The notes under the pieces are model-generated. The model was not told where the DNA came from. It worked only from the letters and a program-made list of their open reading frames with translations, and did no database searches. 34,337 bases of DNA from CALJIC01 sp039805565 (GTDB lineage: Bacteria > Chloroflexota > Chloroflexia > Chloroflexales > Roseiflexaceae): positions 1-34,337 of the forward strand of contig JBDLTZ010000211.1 in assembly GCA_039805565.1 (NCBI GenBank), in the 5' to 3' direction. The translations under genes and the position numbers were made by a program. Each line of letters starts with the position of its first letter. The stretch's first letter is position 1. This document shows, in pieces, positions 16,336 through 23,961 of this stretch.

Positions 16336-16857
16336 ATGCCCGTTTTCGAAAAAGCGCCCGCTCGTCCTGCAGACACATCCTCGCCGGCTCAGGCGGGTAC
16401 ATCGCCATCGCGCACGCCGCGCCGCCCGCCTCCAAGCGGGTATGAGGGCCTCCTTGCCCGCCTCGCGCTCCTGATGGCGCTCGTCGTTGTCATAGGTATC
16501 TGGTGGCTCGGCGCCTATAGCACGTTGCGTTGGCTTGACACCTCCGGGGTCTCACTCGTCGCGGTCGGGCTCGCCGCATGGGCGTTGCCAATCGGGGTGA
16601 CGATCCTGGAATCTGGCACGATCGCCGCCCGGAGCCGACTGCCGTGGCTATGGCTGGCGTGGGCGATCGTGCTCGTCTTCGACATCGTCACGACCGCTAT
16701 TGGCCTCTTGCTTGTGGCGAATGGTCACACAGTGTTTGGCTACCGTTTCGCGACCGACGATGCAAGCTCGCAGGCGGTGGCAGGCATCCTGGGGGCAATC
16801 ATCGCACTCGTTCCGGAGCCGGCCGCAAGGGCAATCATTCGCGAGCTGTGGAGGTAG
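16336..16857 (+). CDS. Four-pass membrane protein of the element core
   Basis: This 173-residue protein has a proline/serine-rich, basic N-terminus of about 35 residues followed by four hydrophobic segments: LLARLALLMALVVVIGIWWL, VSLVAVGLAAWALPIGVTIL, LPWLWLAWAIVLVFDIVTTAIGLLL and a final VAGILGAIIALVPEPAA. No family is recognised. It ends four bases before the start of the FtsK-like gene, and the GGAGGT for that gene overlaps its stop, so the two are translated as a pair. By position it may be the membrane partner of the ATPase. Confidence 0.65.
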   Translation: MPVFEKAPARPADTSSPAQAGTSPSRTPRRPPPSGYEGLLARLALLMALVVVIGIWWLGAYSTLRWLDTSGVSLVAVGLAAWALPIGVTILESGTIAARSRLPWLWLAWAIVLVFDIVTTAIGLLLVANGHTVFGYRFATDDASSQAVAGILGAIIALVPEPAARAIIRELWR

Positions 16858-16861
16858 CGTG

Positions 16862-18157
16862 ATGACCATCGAGCGCGGCATCGAGCTGCAGCTTCTCGGT
16901 ATCCTCGTGCTGCTCGCCACAGGCGCCTGGTTCTGGGCGCGCCGCCAGCTGGCACTCTGGCGCCTGGTGGTCGCAGTGCCTCAGCGGCGCCATCCCCAGC
17001 GTGCACACGTGGAGCCTAGAGCTCTCCCTGGAGCCGGCGCCGCGCTCGCGAATCCACCGACCGATCTGCGGATGACGCTGGAGGAGCTTGCCCGCCAAGA
17101 CCCGGAGGGGCGCTACCGCCTTCCCATCGGCTGGAGCCTCGTCGGCGAGGAGGCACGGTTGAGCCGGGCACGCCTCGTCGGCGACGTGAACCACATCCTC
17201 GTGAGCGGCCAGAGCGATGGCGGCAAGGACACGTGGGCGATCGGCGCGCTGCTGTCCCTGTGCGCGCAGCACCAACCTTCGGAGCTGCAGCTCTGCGTCG
17301 TTGACGGCAAGGGGCTCGACTTCGTGGGCTTCGCGGGCAAGAGCCACGTCTGGCGGCTGGCGCTCGCACCGGGCGAGATCGCGCCAGCGATGAAAGCGCT
17401 GACGGCTGAACGCGACCGGCGCCGGCAAGTCTTGCAGGTCGCCGGTGTGAGCAAGTGGGACGCTTACCGTGGCAACCTGCCGCTGTTGGTGGTCTACATC
17501 TCGGAGCTGTCGCTGCTCCAGGACGCAGTCGGCAAAAGTGACCTGGAGAGTTGGCTGAATAGTGAGCTGGCGGCGGGCAGGGCATTTGGTATCCGCTACA
17601 TTATCGCCACGCAAACGGCGAGCAACTACACGACCAGATGGCGCTCCCAGATCGGATTGTACCTCGCAGGCTTCCAGCCGACGGACAGCCAGGATGAGCC
17701 AAACACTGGTCTCTCGACCAAGCAGATCCGACTTGCAGGTACCGTGCCTCCTTCCGAGCTCCCACCACCCCCACAAGGCGCCGGCGTCTTCGCCGCGGTG
17801 TTCGGCCGCGAGGCGGTCAACGTCCGCGCGCCACTCATAGACGACCGGCAGCGCGCGGCGTGGCTTGCCAGGTTGCCAGGGTTGCCGGCGGTTCCGGCAG
17901 AACTAGTTCTGGAGGGTGCCACAGACCAACCAGAAGGCCGCGCAGTCGGACTACAAGGAACTGGTTCCACCGGCGAAGTTGCAGCTGCTGCGGCGGTTCT
18001 AGCTGATACTGGCGCGGAGGAACCGGAGTCAGCGAAGATTCGCTCGCTCGCTGCGCAGGGCTGGAGCCGCAACCAGATCGCGAGCGGACTGGGAGGCAAC
18101 CGCCAGCGTGCGCTCGAGCGAATCCGGCGCGCGCTCGCTGACACACCGTGGGCGTGA
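16862..18157 (+). CDS. FtsK/SpoIIIE-like DNA translocase with atypical Walker motifs
   Basis: This 431-residue protein begins at the ATG at 16862, behind GGAGGT. It has a membrane segment (about 9-25), then an FtsK-type ATPase: HILVSGQSDGGKDTW (Walker A, K122), VVDGKGLDF at 146-154 (the FtsK xDxKG strand), VVYISEL at 210-216 (Walker B position), and AFGIRYIIATQTAS with sensor Q251. Two features differ from the consensus: D123 stands where Walker A has S/T, and S rather than D precedes E in Walker B. Residues 390-425 form an HTH-like tail (GWSRNQIASGLGGNRQRALERIRRAL). FtsK-like pumps move double-stranded DNA in AICE-type elements. The role here is inferred from family and context. Confidence 0.75.
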   Translation: MTIERGIELQLLGILVLLATGAWFWARRQLALWRLVVAVPQRRHPQRAHVEPRALPGAGAALANPPTDLRMTLEELARQDPEGRYRLPIGWSLVGEEARLSRARLVGDVNHILVSGQSDGGKDTWAIGALLSLCAQHQPSELQLCVVDGKGLDFVGFAGKSHVWRLALAPGEIAPAMKALTAERDRRRQVLQVAGVSKWDAYRGNLPLLVVYISELSLLQDAVGKSDLESWLNSELAAGRAFGIRYIIATQTASNYTTRWRSQIGLYLAGFQPTDSQDEPNTGLSTKQIRLAGTVPPSELPPPPQGAGVFAAVFGREAVNVRAPLIDDRQRAAWLARLPGLPAVPAELVLEGATDQPEGRAVGLQGTGSTGEVAAAAAVLADTGAEEPESAKIRSLAAQGWSRNQIASGLGGNRQRALERIRRALADTPWA

Positions 18158-18406
18158 TGGCAGAGGAAATCGTGAACTACTCTCAGACACCCCAGTGCCA
18201 AGTACTGGTCCACGTATTCCTTGGTACATGCATATTCACCCACCACTACCTGGTACTGGAGGGTGCTACTCGCATAGGATCATCGGCCCATTGCGAGAAA
18301 GGGCATGTATCAGCTAACCTACTACTGCGAGCGACGTTGGTCGCCAACAACTATCTGCCCGTGCGACGGGGGCGCATCAATCCGTCAGCTGTCCTAGGTC
18401 TCCTGT

Positions 18407-18467
18407 GGCAGGGGGCTGGAGGTTCGGAAAAGCGAATGCTTTTCCGCCCCCAGCCCCCTGCCCTTTT
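18407..18467 (+). terminator. Very strong two-tier hairpin with T-run
   Basis: GGCAGGGGGCTGG (18407-18419) pairs perfectly with CCAGCCCCCTGCC (18450-18462). An inner stem GGAAAAGC/GCTTTTCC has a GAAT loop. CTTTTT follows, which fits an intrinsic terminator. It lies in the 326-bp space between the FtsK-like gene and the excisionase-like gene and ends just 16 bases before the latter's start. The rest of that space (18158-18406) has three scattered GGTAC/GTACTGG motifs but no gene I can support. Confidence 0.75.
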
Positions 18468-18473
18468 TGATTC

Positions 18474-18483
18474 GGAGGTGATC
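18474..18483 (+). promoter_or_regulatory. Full-length Shine-Dalgarno before the excisionase-like gene
   Basis: GGAGGTGATC is the complete complement of the 16S rRNA 3' end. It fixes the start at 18484 even though the frame is open far upstream. Confidence 0.8.
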
Positions 18484-18828
18484 ATGAACATCGACTGGGA
18501 TGACGGCAAATTGGTGAGGGTTGCGGCAGTCGCAGAGCGACTCGACTACAGCCCTGACACTATCCGTCGGATGGTCAAGGCAAAGGTGCTCAAGGGCTGC
18601 GGCCGCCGGGTCACTACGACCAGTGTTAACGCCTTTCTCCGACAGGTAGAGGAAGGCAATTCACCCTGGCCTGTAAGAATGACGCATAGTGCACCAGGAC
18701 TCCGAGCCAGCAAGCGCGCCACAAGGCGGAGCAAGGCCCAGTCTCAAGGCTGTGAGACCAAGAAGGCTAGTTCGGCATCGTCACAGAGCAGCACGCGGAA
18801 GGGCAAGAAACTCAAGCTCAAATTGTAG
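18484..18828 (+). CDS. Excisionase-like HTH protein
   Basis: A 114-residue protein with an N-terminal winged-helix HTH: VRVAAVAERLDYSPDTIRRMVKAKVLKG, then SVNAFLRQVEE, the pattern of Xis/HTH_17 domains. Residues 70-114 form a long, disordered, lysine/serine-rich tail ending KKLKLKL, suited to binding DNA. It lies 113 bp before the integrase on the same strand, as excisionases usually do. Xis proteins bind near the attachment site and push the integrase towards excision. Two hairpins lie between it and the integrase (stems at 18833-18846 and 18852-18876), either of which may separate their transcripts. Confidence 0.75.
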   Translation: MNIDWDDGKLVRVAAVAERLDYSPDTIRRMVKAKVLKGCGRRVTTTSVNAFLRQVEEGNSPWPVRMTHSAPGLRASKRATRRSKAQSQGCETKKASSASSQSSTRKGKKLKLKL

Positions 18829-18851
18829 ACGTGGCTTCAGAAAGCCCTCAA

Positions 18852-18876
18852 CCACCTCTCATCAACGATGAGGTGG
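18852..18876. terminator. Hairpin between the excisionase-like and integrase genes
   Basis: CCACCTC (18852-18858) pairs with GAGGTGG (18870-18876), with an inner ATC/GAT. A smaller stem GGCTT/AAGCC stands at 18833-18846. No T-run follows, so it may attenuate rather than stop transcription. Confidence 0.35.
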
Positions 18877-18941
18877 GTGCCAACAGCCCACCGTCGCCAA
18901 TATCAACCATCTGCTAAAGCAGGCAGAAAGGGACAATCCAC

Positions 18942-20108
18942 ATGGGTCGCAAACGAAGCACACGTCGAACCAAAGGCGAGGGCTCGTACTGGTTCGACAA
19001 AAAAAATAACCGTCACGTCTGGTACCTCGAGTACGAAGGCCGCCGTCACACCGTTACGGACCGTGATAAGGACATGGCTGAGAGGAAGTTTCAGGCGCTC
19101 CGAAAGCAGATCCTCAGCGGCGTCAACATCGACGGAAGCAAGCAGTTGCTCTCGGAGTGGCTACCGTACTACATCGACAACGAAGTAGCCCGCTACCGGA
19201 AGCGTGCCACTGCTCATGACTACACGAAAAGAGCCGACTACTTCATTCTCCCGACGCTTGGTGAGTACCGGCTCTGTGACCTTACCCGTCACATCTGTCT
19301 TGCGTGGGTCAACGCAGTAGTCGACTATCGGAGCGTGAAGGGCAAGCCCTGGTCACTCACCAGTATTAAGCAGGCTCGAAACCTTCTTAACAGAGCCCTT
19401 GATGCTGCCGTTGCCGAAAGATACCTTGAGTACAACCCTATGTCCTCGGTCAAGGTACCTGATCGGCGCATTGGCGATGAACTCGTGATCGAGGATAAGG
19501 GTCCACAGCAGAAAGCCTTTACTCCCGAGCAGCAGGAAGCCTTCCTTGAGGAGGTGCTCCGAACCAACGACCGCCACGGATTCTACGCATACTATCTGCT
19601 TGCGGCCGAGCTTGGGTGGCGGCGAGGCGAAGGGCTTGGTATCCGGCTGAAAGATGTCGACTTCGATCAGTTGACCATCTCGATCAACCAGCAGGTCATT
19701 CGGCTCGACAGCGAGAAGCTCGTTACAACACCCAAGACTCTTTCGAGCCAACGGGCTCTACCTATCACGCAGGATCTTGCGGCGGTACTGCAGGAGCAGT
19801 GCAAACGTGTCGGTGCAACTGGGCCAGACGATCTGCTCTTTCCCAATAAACAAGGACAGCCTCGTCAGCCGAACGGGGTAACCCAGCACGTCCGACGAGT
19901 ATGCAAGCGGCTCGGCTTTGAGGGTTTCAACCTGCACAGCCTCCGTAAAACCGCAATCACCAACTGGCGGCGGAACGGCGTGGACCTGGAGGTCGCGGGG
20001 GCACTCGCCGGTCACAAGGGGGTCAAGGTGACGGCGGAGGTATACAGTGATCCGCAGATGGACCGCAAGCGCGCGGCTATCGAGAAGAAAGGCAAGGCGA
20101 CGGAATGA
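18942..20108 (+). CDS. int: Tyrosine-type site-specific integrase
   Basis: This 388-residue phage-type integrase catalyses insertion and excision of the element at its attachment site. An AP2-like arm-binding N-terminus (GSYWFDKKNNRHVWYLEYEGRRHTV) is followed by a SAM-like core-binding domain (about 65-165). The catalytic domain carries R227 (WRRGE), K265 (TPKT), H332-x-x-R335 (LHSLR), H358 (GHKG) and nucleophile Y368 (VYSDP). All key residues are present, so it looks active. An AAAGGGA lies upstream of the ATG. The gene ends 94 bp from the 3' end of tRNA-Phe and points towards it, the classical position for a tRNA-targeting integrase. Confidence 0.95.
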   Translation: MGRKRSTRRTKGEGSYWFDKKNNRHVWYLEYEGRRHTVTDRDKDMAERKFQALRKQILSGVNIDGSKQLLSEWLPYYIDNEVARYRKRATAHDYTKRADYFILPTLGEYRLCDLTRHICLAWVNAVVDYRSVKGKPWSLTSIKQARNLLNRALDAAVAERYLEYNPMSSVKVPDRRIGDELVIEDKGPQQKAFTPEQQEAFLEEVLRTNDRHGFYAYYLLAAELGWRRGEGLGIRLKDVDFDQLTISINQQVIRLDSEKLVTTPKTLSSQRALPITQDLAAVLQEQCKRVGATGPDDLLFPNKQGQPRQPNGVTQHVRRVCKRLGFEGFNLHSLRKTAITNWRRNGVDLEVAGALAGHKGVKVTAEVYSDPQMDRKRAAIEKKGKATE

Positions 20109-20240
20109 AGATGGTGCACTCGTGGGCCAAACACCCACAGATACACCCACAGAACGCCAGAACGCGGCACCCTGCTTGCGCAGAATACCGCGTTGTGATG
20201 CTGGTGCCAGGGACCGGGCACGATCCGGTGACCTCGTGTT
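20109..20240. other. Probable attachment-site region (integrase end to 3' half of tRNA-Phe)
   Basis: Elements with this integrase type commonly recombine in the 3' half of a tRNA gene and rebuild it with their own copy. The integrase lies directly beside the Phe 3' end. The space contains a tandem pair of ACACCCACAG (20131-20140 and 20143-20152) that could be an arm-type binding site. The second copy of the core is not in the window, so the exact core cannot be drawn. Confidence 0.4.
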
Positions 20241-20277
20241 TTTCAGACACGCGCTCTACCAGCTGAGCTACCCTGGC
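20202..20277 (-). tRNA. tRNA-Phe (GAA)
   Basis: A 76-base gene with encoded CCA. The acceptor is GCCAGGG/CCCTGGC, the D-stem is GCTC/GAGC, and the anticodon stem CGTGT/ACACG holds loop CTGAAAA (anticodon GAA). The T-stem is ACCGG/CCGGT. The T-loop reads ATCGTGC instead of the near-universal TTCRANN, so both partners of the T54-A58 pair are exchanged. It is the last tRNA in the cluster and the one facing the integrase. Confidence 0.9.
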
Positions 20278-20300
20278 GAGGGGAGGAGCACCTCACCTAG

Positions 20301-20376
20301 TGGTGGGCGATGACGGACTCGAACCGCCGACACCCTCGGTGTAAGCGAGGTGCTCTACCAACTGAGCTAATCGCCC
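20301..20376 (-). tRNA. tRNA-Val (TAC)
   Basis: A 76-base gene with acceptor GGGCGAT paired to ATCGCCC, anticodon loop CTTACAC (TAC), a normal T-loop GGTTCGAGTCC and encoded CCA. It lies 23 bp upstream of tRNA-Phe. Confidence 0.95.
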
Positions 20377-20377
20377 G

Positions 20378-20462
20378 TGGTGCCGAGGAAGGGACTCGAA
20401 CCCTTATGGATTGCTCCACACGCCCCTCAAACGTGCGCGTCTGCCAGTTCCGCCACCTCGGC
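20378..20462 (-). tRNA. tRNA-Leu (GAG)
   Basis: An 85-base class II tRNA with acceptor GCCGAGG/CCTCGGC, anticodon stem CACGT/GCGTG around loop TTGAGGG (anticodon GAG), a long variable arm GTGGAGCAATCCAT, normal T-loop and encoded CCA. It is the first tRNA of the cluster and one base from tRNA-Val. Confidence 0.95.
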
Positions 20463-20472
20463 GCACTCAAGA

Positions 20473-20501
20473 ATTATAGCCGCACTCGGCGATCCTGTCA
20501 A
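20473..20501 (-). promoter_or_regulatory. Consensus sigma-70 promoter of the tRNA cluster
   Basis: On the minus strand TTGACA (20501-20496) and TATAAT (20478-20473) are both exact consensus and 17 bases apart, about ten bases before the Leu tRNA. It should drive all three tRNAs strongly. Confidence 0.9.
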
Positions 20502-20677
20502 ATCGGCCATAAGATGCCAATACACGTCGCAGCAGCCTCACACATGATGCTTATCGTCTGCCCTCACCGACGAGCACACGACATCCTCCGCACCCCTTCC
20601 ACCCACCGCCCAGCCTTGCGAATAATGCCCGGCAGCACCGTTTATCATGGAGTGCTATACTTCCACCAGCACCCACG

Positions 20678-21826
20678 ATGATTATGTCTCTCACCGGAGC
20701 CCTGCACGCTCTTGGCACCAACGAGGTCGGCATGTTCAATCAGGAGATATGGCGCCGCCAGATCGCCGAGCGCCTCGGCGGCTTCGCGCGTAACCCGCGC
20801 CAGGAAATGCAGATCGCCGGCGCACCCACCCCCCTCGCCTTCCTCGTTACCCAGACCCTCGACCCATTCCTCGAGGCATTCCAGACAGAGCCCGTCGCAG
20901 CGGTCTTAGCACTTGCCGAAACCGCCCGCGGCCCCGGGGCCGACCAGATCGTGCTGCGCGCCACTCGCATGCGCTACCAGCACGCCGCCCAGGTGGACCG
21001 CGAGCTGCGCGGAAGCCGCGACCTGCGCCAGACCTGTGAGCAGCTCCTCGTCGAGCTCCAGACCATCCACAGCGTGCGCCAGCGCCTCAACAGCGCTCGC
21101 GAGGAGTGGCTGCGCGCCAATCTCGAGCGCGATTTGGACTCGTTCCCCGGCGAGTTCCCCGCTCTCCGCCGCGTCCTCAGCGACCCCGGGGGCCAGGCCC
21201 GCGCCGAGGCGCTGCGCCAGCTCCGCTCCCGCAACGGGCGCTTCGCCCCCGCCGATCTGGTGTTGCTCCACGATGGCCTGCGTGACGGAGCCGCCCACGT
21301 GCGTGGCACCGCCGCCCGCATGCTTGGGATGATCACCGAGCTCCCGCCACCGCTCCTCACCCGCACGCTTGTCCAGATGGCGCTCCACGACTGCGATGCC
21401 GAGACGCGCCACGCAGCGGCGCGTGCGATCGGCATGCTCCGCCACAGCGTCACCTCGCCCCAGCTGCTCCACCAGCTCTCAGACCGCCTCTCCGACAGCG
21501 ACAGCTTCGTGCGCTCGGCCGCCGCGCTCCTCCTCGGCCAGCTCGGTGAGCTCGCCGCCACGCCGGATATCATCCAGCGGCTGCTCGGCCTGCTCGACGA
21601 CCACGACGCCTACGCCCGCGAGGCCGCCGCCCACGCCTTCGGCCGGCTCGGGCGCACCGCCGCCTCCCCTGAGGTGCTCGCCGCCCTCACCCGCGCGGCG
21701 CAAGACGGCGATATTCAGGTCCATGAGGCCGCCACCGACTCGCTGCTCCTCTTGGGTGAGGCCCACCCTGCTGCGCTCAGAGGCCTCACGCCGGCCCGTA
21801 ACGGAACGATAACCGATACACGATAA
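20678..21826 (+). CDS. HEAT-repeat protein
   Basis: A 382-residue, alpha-helical protein. The first half (about 15-165) is a helical region with no recognised domain. From about residue 195 to the end there are at least five HEAT-type repeats with helix pairs such as LLHDGLRDGAAHVRGTAARML, DCDAETRHAAARAIGML, DSDSFVRSAAALLLGQLG and DHDAYAREAAAHAFGRLG. Such arrays are binding scaffolds; the partner cannot be told. It is a single gene, convergent with the ABC permease, and closed by a strong hairpin at 21831. A second ATG at 20684 is possible; neither has a clear ribosome site. Confidence 0.8.
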   Translation: MIMSLTGALHALGTNEVGMFNQEIWRRQIAERLGGFARNPRQEMQIAGAPTPLAFLVTQTLDPFLEAFQTEPVAAVLALAETARGPGADQIVLRATRMRYQHAAQVDRELRGSRDLRQTCEQLLVELQTIHSVRQRLNSAREEWLRANLERDLDSFPGEFPALRRVLSDPGGQARAEALRQLRSRNGRFAPADLVLLHDGLRDGAAHVRGTAARMLGMITELPPPLLTRTLVQMALHDCDAETRHAAARAIGMLRHSVTSPQLLHQLSDRLSDSDSFVRSAAALLLGQLGELAATPDIIQRLLGLLDDHDAYAREAAAHAFGRLGRTAASPEVLAALTRAAQDGDIQVHEAATDSLLLLGEAHPAALRGLTPARNGTITDTR

Positions 21827-21830
21827 ACGT

Positions 21831-21868
21831 GAGGGCGATCGGTGCAGTACTGCGCCGATCGCCCCCTC
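21831..21868. terminator. Long hairpin between convergent genes
   Basis: GGGCGATCGG (21833-21842) pairs with CCGATCGCCC (21855-21864), with an inner GCAGTACTGC palindrome. It lies between the HEAT-protein stop and the ABC permease stop and probably ends transcription both ways. Confidence 0.65.
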
Positions 21869-21871
21869 ATC

Positions 21872-21912
21872 ACTCACGCCTCAAGACTCACGCCTCAAGA
21901 CTCACGCCTCAG
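21872..21912. repeat. 14-bp tandem repeat, about three copies
   Basis: ACTCACGCCTCAAG is repeated almost exactly in phase and runs into the last codons of the ABC permease. Related units occur at 28987-29023. Confidence 0.8.
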
Positions 21913-22813
21913 CCGGCACCTTCTCCCTACTCACAGGCGCCGGCGCGGGCTGCGTCGGCTCGAGCATCCGCACGCTCAGCGCCACCAGCACCGCGCTCGC
22001 CACGGCCGCGATCAGCACGTACAACAGCCACGGGCTCGGCACCAGCAGCTCCGCGCTCCCGCTGTTGACCACCTCGAAGAACGGGCTTCCCCCAGCAGAG
22101 AGCTGTGTCTCAGTTACACCCAGCGCTATGAACGGGTGCGTCGCGATGAAGATCCGGCTCACGTACACGAACAGCGCGGACTCGAGCAGGTCTGACGACA
22201 CATCCCGCGTGAAGACCAGCCCGAAGATCACCACCAGGAACGGCACCCCCAGCAGCATCAGGATGATCGTGCCCAGCGCGAAGCTCGTGGCCCCCAGCGA
22301 GCTGCGCGTCACGGAGGACCAGAACAGCCCGATCGAGGCGTAGAACACGGCTGTGGCCAGCAGCCCTACGAGCGCTATCAGCACCTCAGCCGCGCTCACG
22401 CCACCGAACAGAAACGCCAGGCTCATCACCGGCACCACCGCGAGGATTAGCAGCAGCGCGAAGGCCAGCGCCGACGCCAACTTCCCCCACACGATCTGCC
22501 ACGGCGACAGCAGCGACGCCACCAGCAGGTCGAAGGTCTGGCGCTCCTTCTCTCCGGCGATGCTCCCCGAGGTGAGCGCCGGGGTGATGACACACACCTC
22601 CACCAGCGCCACCGCCGCAACCACCAGAAAGAGCGCTTTGCCGATCTGGCGCCCGGCATTCAGGTCCGAGCCGATGTTGCCGGACAGCCCGGAGTAGAGC
22701 AGCAGCGTGACGCCGCTCAGGATCAGCAGGTAGATCGTCAGCAGCACGAATGCCCGCGCCCCGCGCATCCGGCTCCGCAGCTCCTTGACGAGGATCGGGT
22801 TGAACTCTAGCAT
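21902..22813 (-). CDS. ABC-2 type exporter permease
   Basis: A 303-residue integral membrane protein of the ABC-2 type. A short cytoplasmic start (NPILVKELRSRMRGAR) is typical of ABC-2 permeases. About six hydrophobic segments follow, among them AFVLLTIYLLILSGVTLLL, ALFLVVAAVALVEVCVI and LASALAFALLLILAVVPVMSLAFLF, with the conserved GSIAGEKERQTFDLLVASLLSP loop between. It starts nine bases after the ATPase stop, so the two form an operon and one exporter. The substrate is unknown. The last codons fall in the 14-bp tandem repeat. Confidence 0.88.
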   Translation of the reverse strand: MLEFNPILVKELRSRMRGARAFVLLTIYLLILSGVTLLLYSGLSGNIGSDLNAGRQIGKALFLVVAAVALVEVCVITPALTSGSIAGEKERQTFDLLVASLLSPWQIVWGKLASALAFALLLILAVVPVMSLAFLFGGVSAAEVLIALVGLLATAVFYASIGLFWSSVTRSSLGATSFALGTIILMLLGVPFLVVIFGLVFTRDVSSDLLESALFVYVSRIFIATHPFIALGVTETQLSAGGSPFFEVVNSGSAELLVPSPWLLYVLIAAVASAVLVALSVRMLEPTQPAPAPVSREKVPAEA

Positions 22814-22822
22814 CGCGCTCCC

Positions 22823-23860
22823 CTACACAATCCCCTTCGTCACGTGCAGGAAGATGTCCTCCAGGTCGCCGGCCTGCTCGGCGAAGCGCGTGACCGGCAC
22901 GCCCTCCCTCACCAGCGCAGCCAGCAGCTCGGCCATGCCGCGCTCGTCGCCGCCGTAGTCCACCAGCAGCGTGTGCGACACTCCCCCGACATCCTCTGCC
23001 ACCACACGCTCGCCCTCGGTAGTCAGTGGCAGCTCCAGCGCCTGATCACCTTCTGCGCCATCCCTCTCCGCGGCCGGCCCATCTCCGCGCTGCACGCCCA
23101 GCACCCCCGGGAAGCCGCGCAGCAGCCCCTCGGCGCGCTCAGGCTCGCCCAGCACCCGCACCTCGAGCGAGCGGTGCGGCTGGAGCGTCCGCAGGATGTC
23201 CTGCACGTCGCCGGAGGCCAGCAGCTTGCCGCGCTCGATGATCGCAATGTGCGTGCACATCTCGGCCAGCTCGGTGAGGATATGCGAGCTGATCATGATC
23301 GTCTTCCCGAGCGCCCGCAGCTCCTTCAGCAGCTCGCGCAGCTCAATGCGCGCCCGCGGGTCCAGCCCGCTCGCCGGCTCATCCAGGATCAACAGACGCG
23401 GGTCGTGCATCATAGTGCGCGCCAGGCTCAGGCGCTGCTTCATACCGCGCGACAGGTTCATCACCAGGTCGTCGCGCTTGTGCCCCAGGTCCACGAGCCC
23501 GAGCAGCTCGCCGATCAGCCCGGCTCTGCGCTCCAGCGGCACCCCGTAGGCCCGCCCGAAGAAGTCCAGGTACTCCCAGGACTTCATGTTCTCGTACACG
23601 CCGAAGAAGTCCGGCATAAACCCCACCACCCGCCGCACGCCGCGCGGATCTTTCGCCACTGAGATACCCGCGACGTGCGCCTCGCCGCCGCTTGGCTGGA
23701 GCAGGGTCGTCAGGATACGCATGGTGGTGGTCTTGCCGGCACCGTTCGGGCCGATGAAGCCGAAGATCGCGCCCTCGGGGATCTTCAGGTTCAGGTGGTC
23801 CAACGCCAGATTCGAGCCGAAGCGGCGCGTCAGGTCGCGGGTCTCGACGATCGCTGGCAT
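22823..23860 (-). CDS. ABC transporter ATP-binding protein
   Basis: A 345-residue ATPase; the start at 23860 (MPAIVETRDL) is chosen because GGAG lies six bases upstream, although the frame is open to 23905. It has Walker A GPNGAGKTTTM, the signature LSRGMKQRL, Walker B LLILDEPASGLD and the H-loop SSHIL. Beyond residue 225 the C-terminus has two extra blocks with an acidic insert (RGDGPAAERDGAEG), as in drug- or lipid-type ABC-2 exporters. It powers the permease at 21902. Confidence 0.92.
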   Translation of the reverse strand: MPAIVETRDLTRRFGSNLALDHLNLKIPEGAIFGFIGPNGAGKTTTMRILTTLLQPSGGEAHVAGISVAKDPRGVRRVVGFMPDFFGVYENMKSWEYLDFFGRAYGVPLERRAGLIGELLGLVDLGHKRDDLVMNLSRGMKQRLSLARTMMHDPRLLILDEPASGLDPRARIELRELLKELRALGKTIMISSHILTELAEMCTHIAIIERGKLLASGDVQDILRTLQPHRSLEVRVLGEPERAEGLLRGFPGVLGVQRGDGPAAERDGAEGDQALELPLTTEGERVVAEDVGGVSHTLLVDYGGDERGMAELLAALVREGVPVTRFAEQAGDLEDIFLHVTKGIV

Positions 23861-23894
23861 GATGTGCTCCGTGTCCGCTAGCTGGTCACTGAGT

Positions 23895-23924
23895 ATGATA
23901 CCCAAAATCGGCCTGTGCTACAAT
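23895..23924. promoter_or_regulatory. Overlapping divergent promoter elements
   Basis: On the minus strand TTGTAG (23923-23918) and TATCAT (23900-23895) are 17 bases apart and face the ABC operon. On the plus strand a TACAAT box (23919-23924) faces the gene at 23962. The boxes overlap, so the two genes may compete for polymerase. Confidence 0.4.
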
Positions 23925-23961
23925 ACCGCCGCGCATTTCGCACCCCTCGAGTGAGTCTGCC

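Noticed and set aside
18158..18406. GGTAC/GTACTGG motifs as replication iterons
   Set aside because: Only three loose copies without regular spacing, and no Rep gene.
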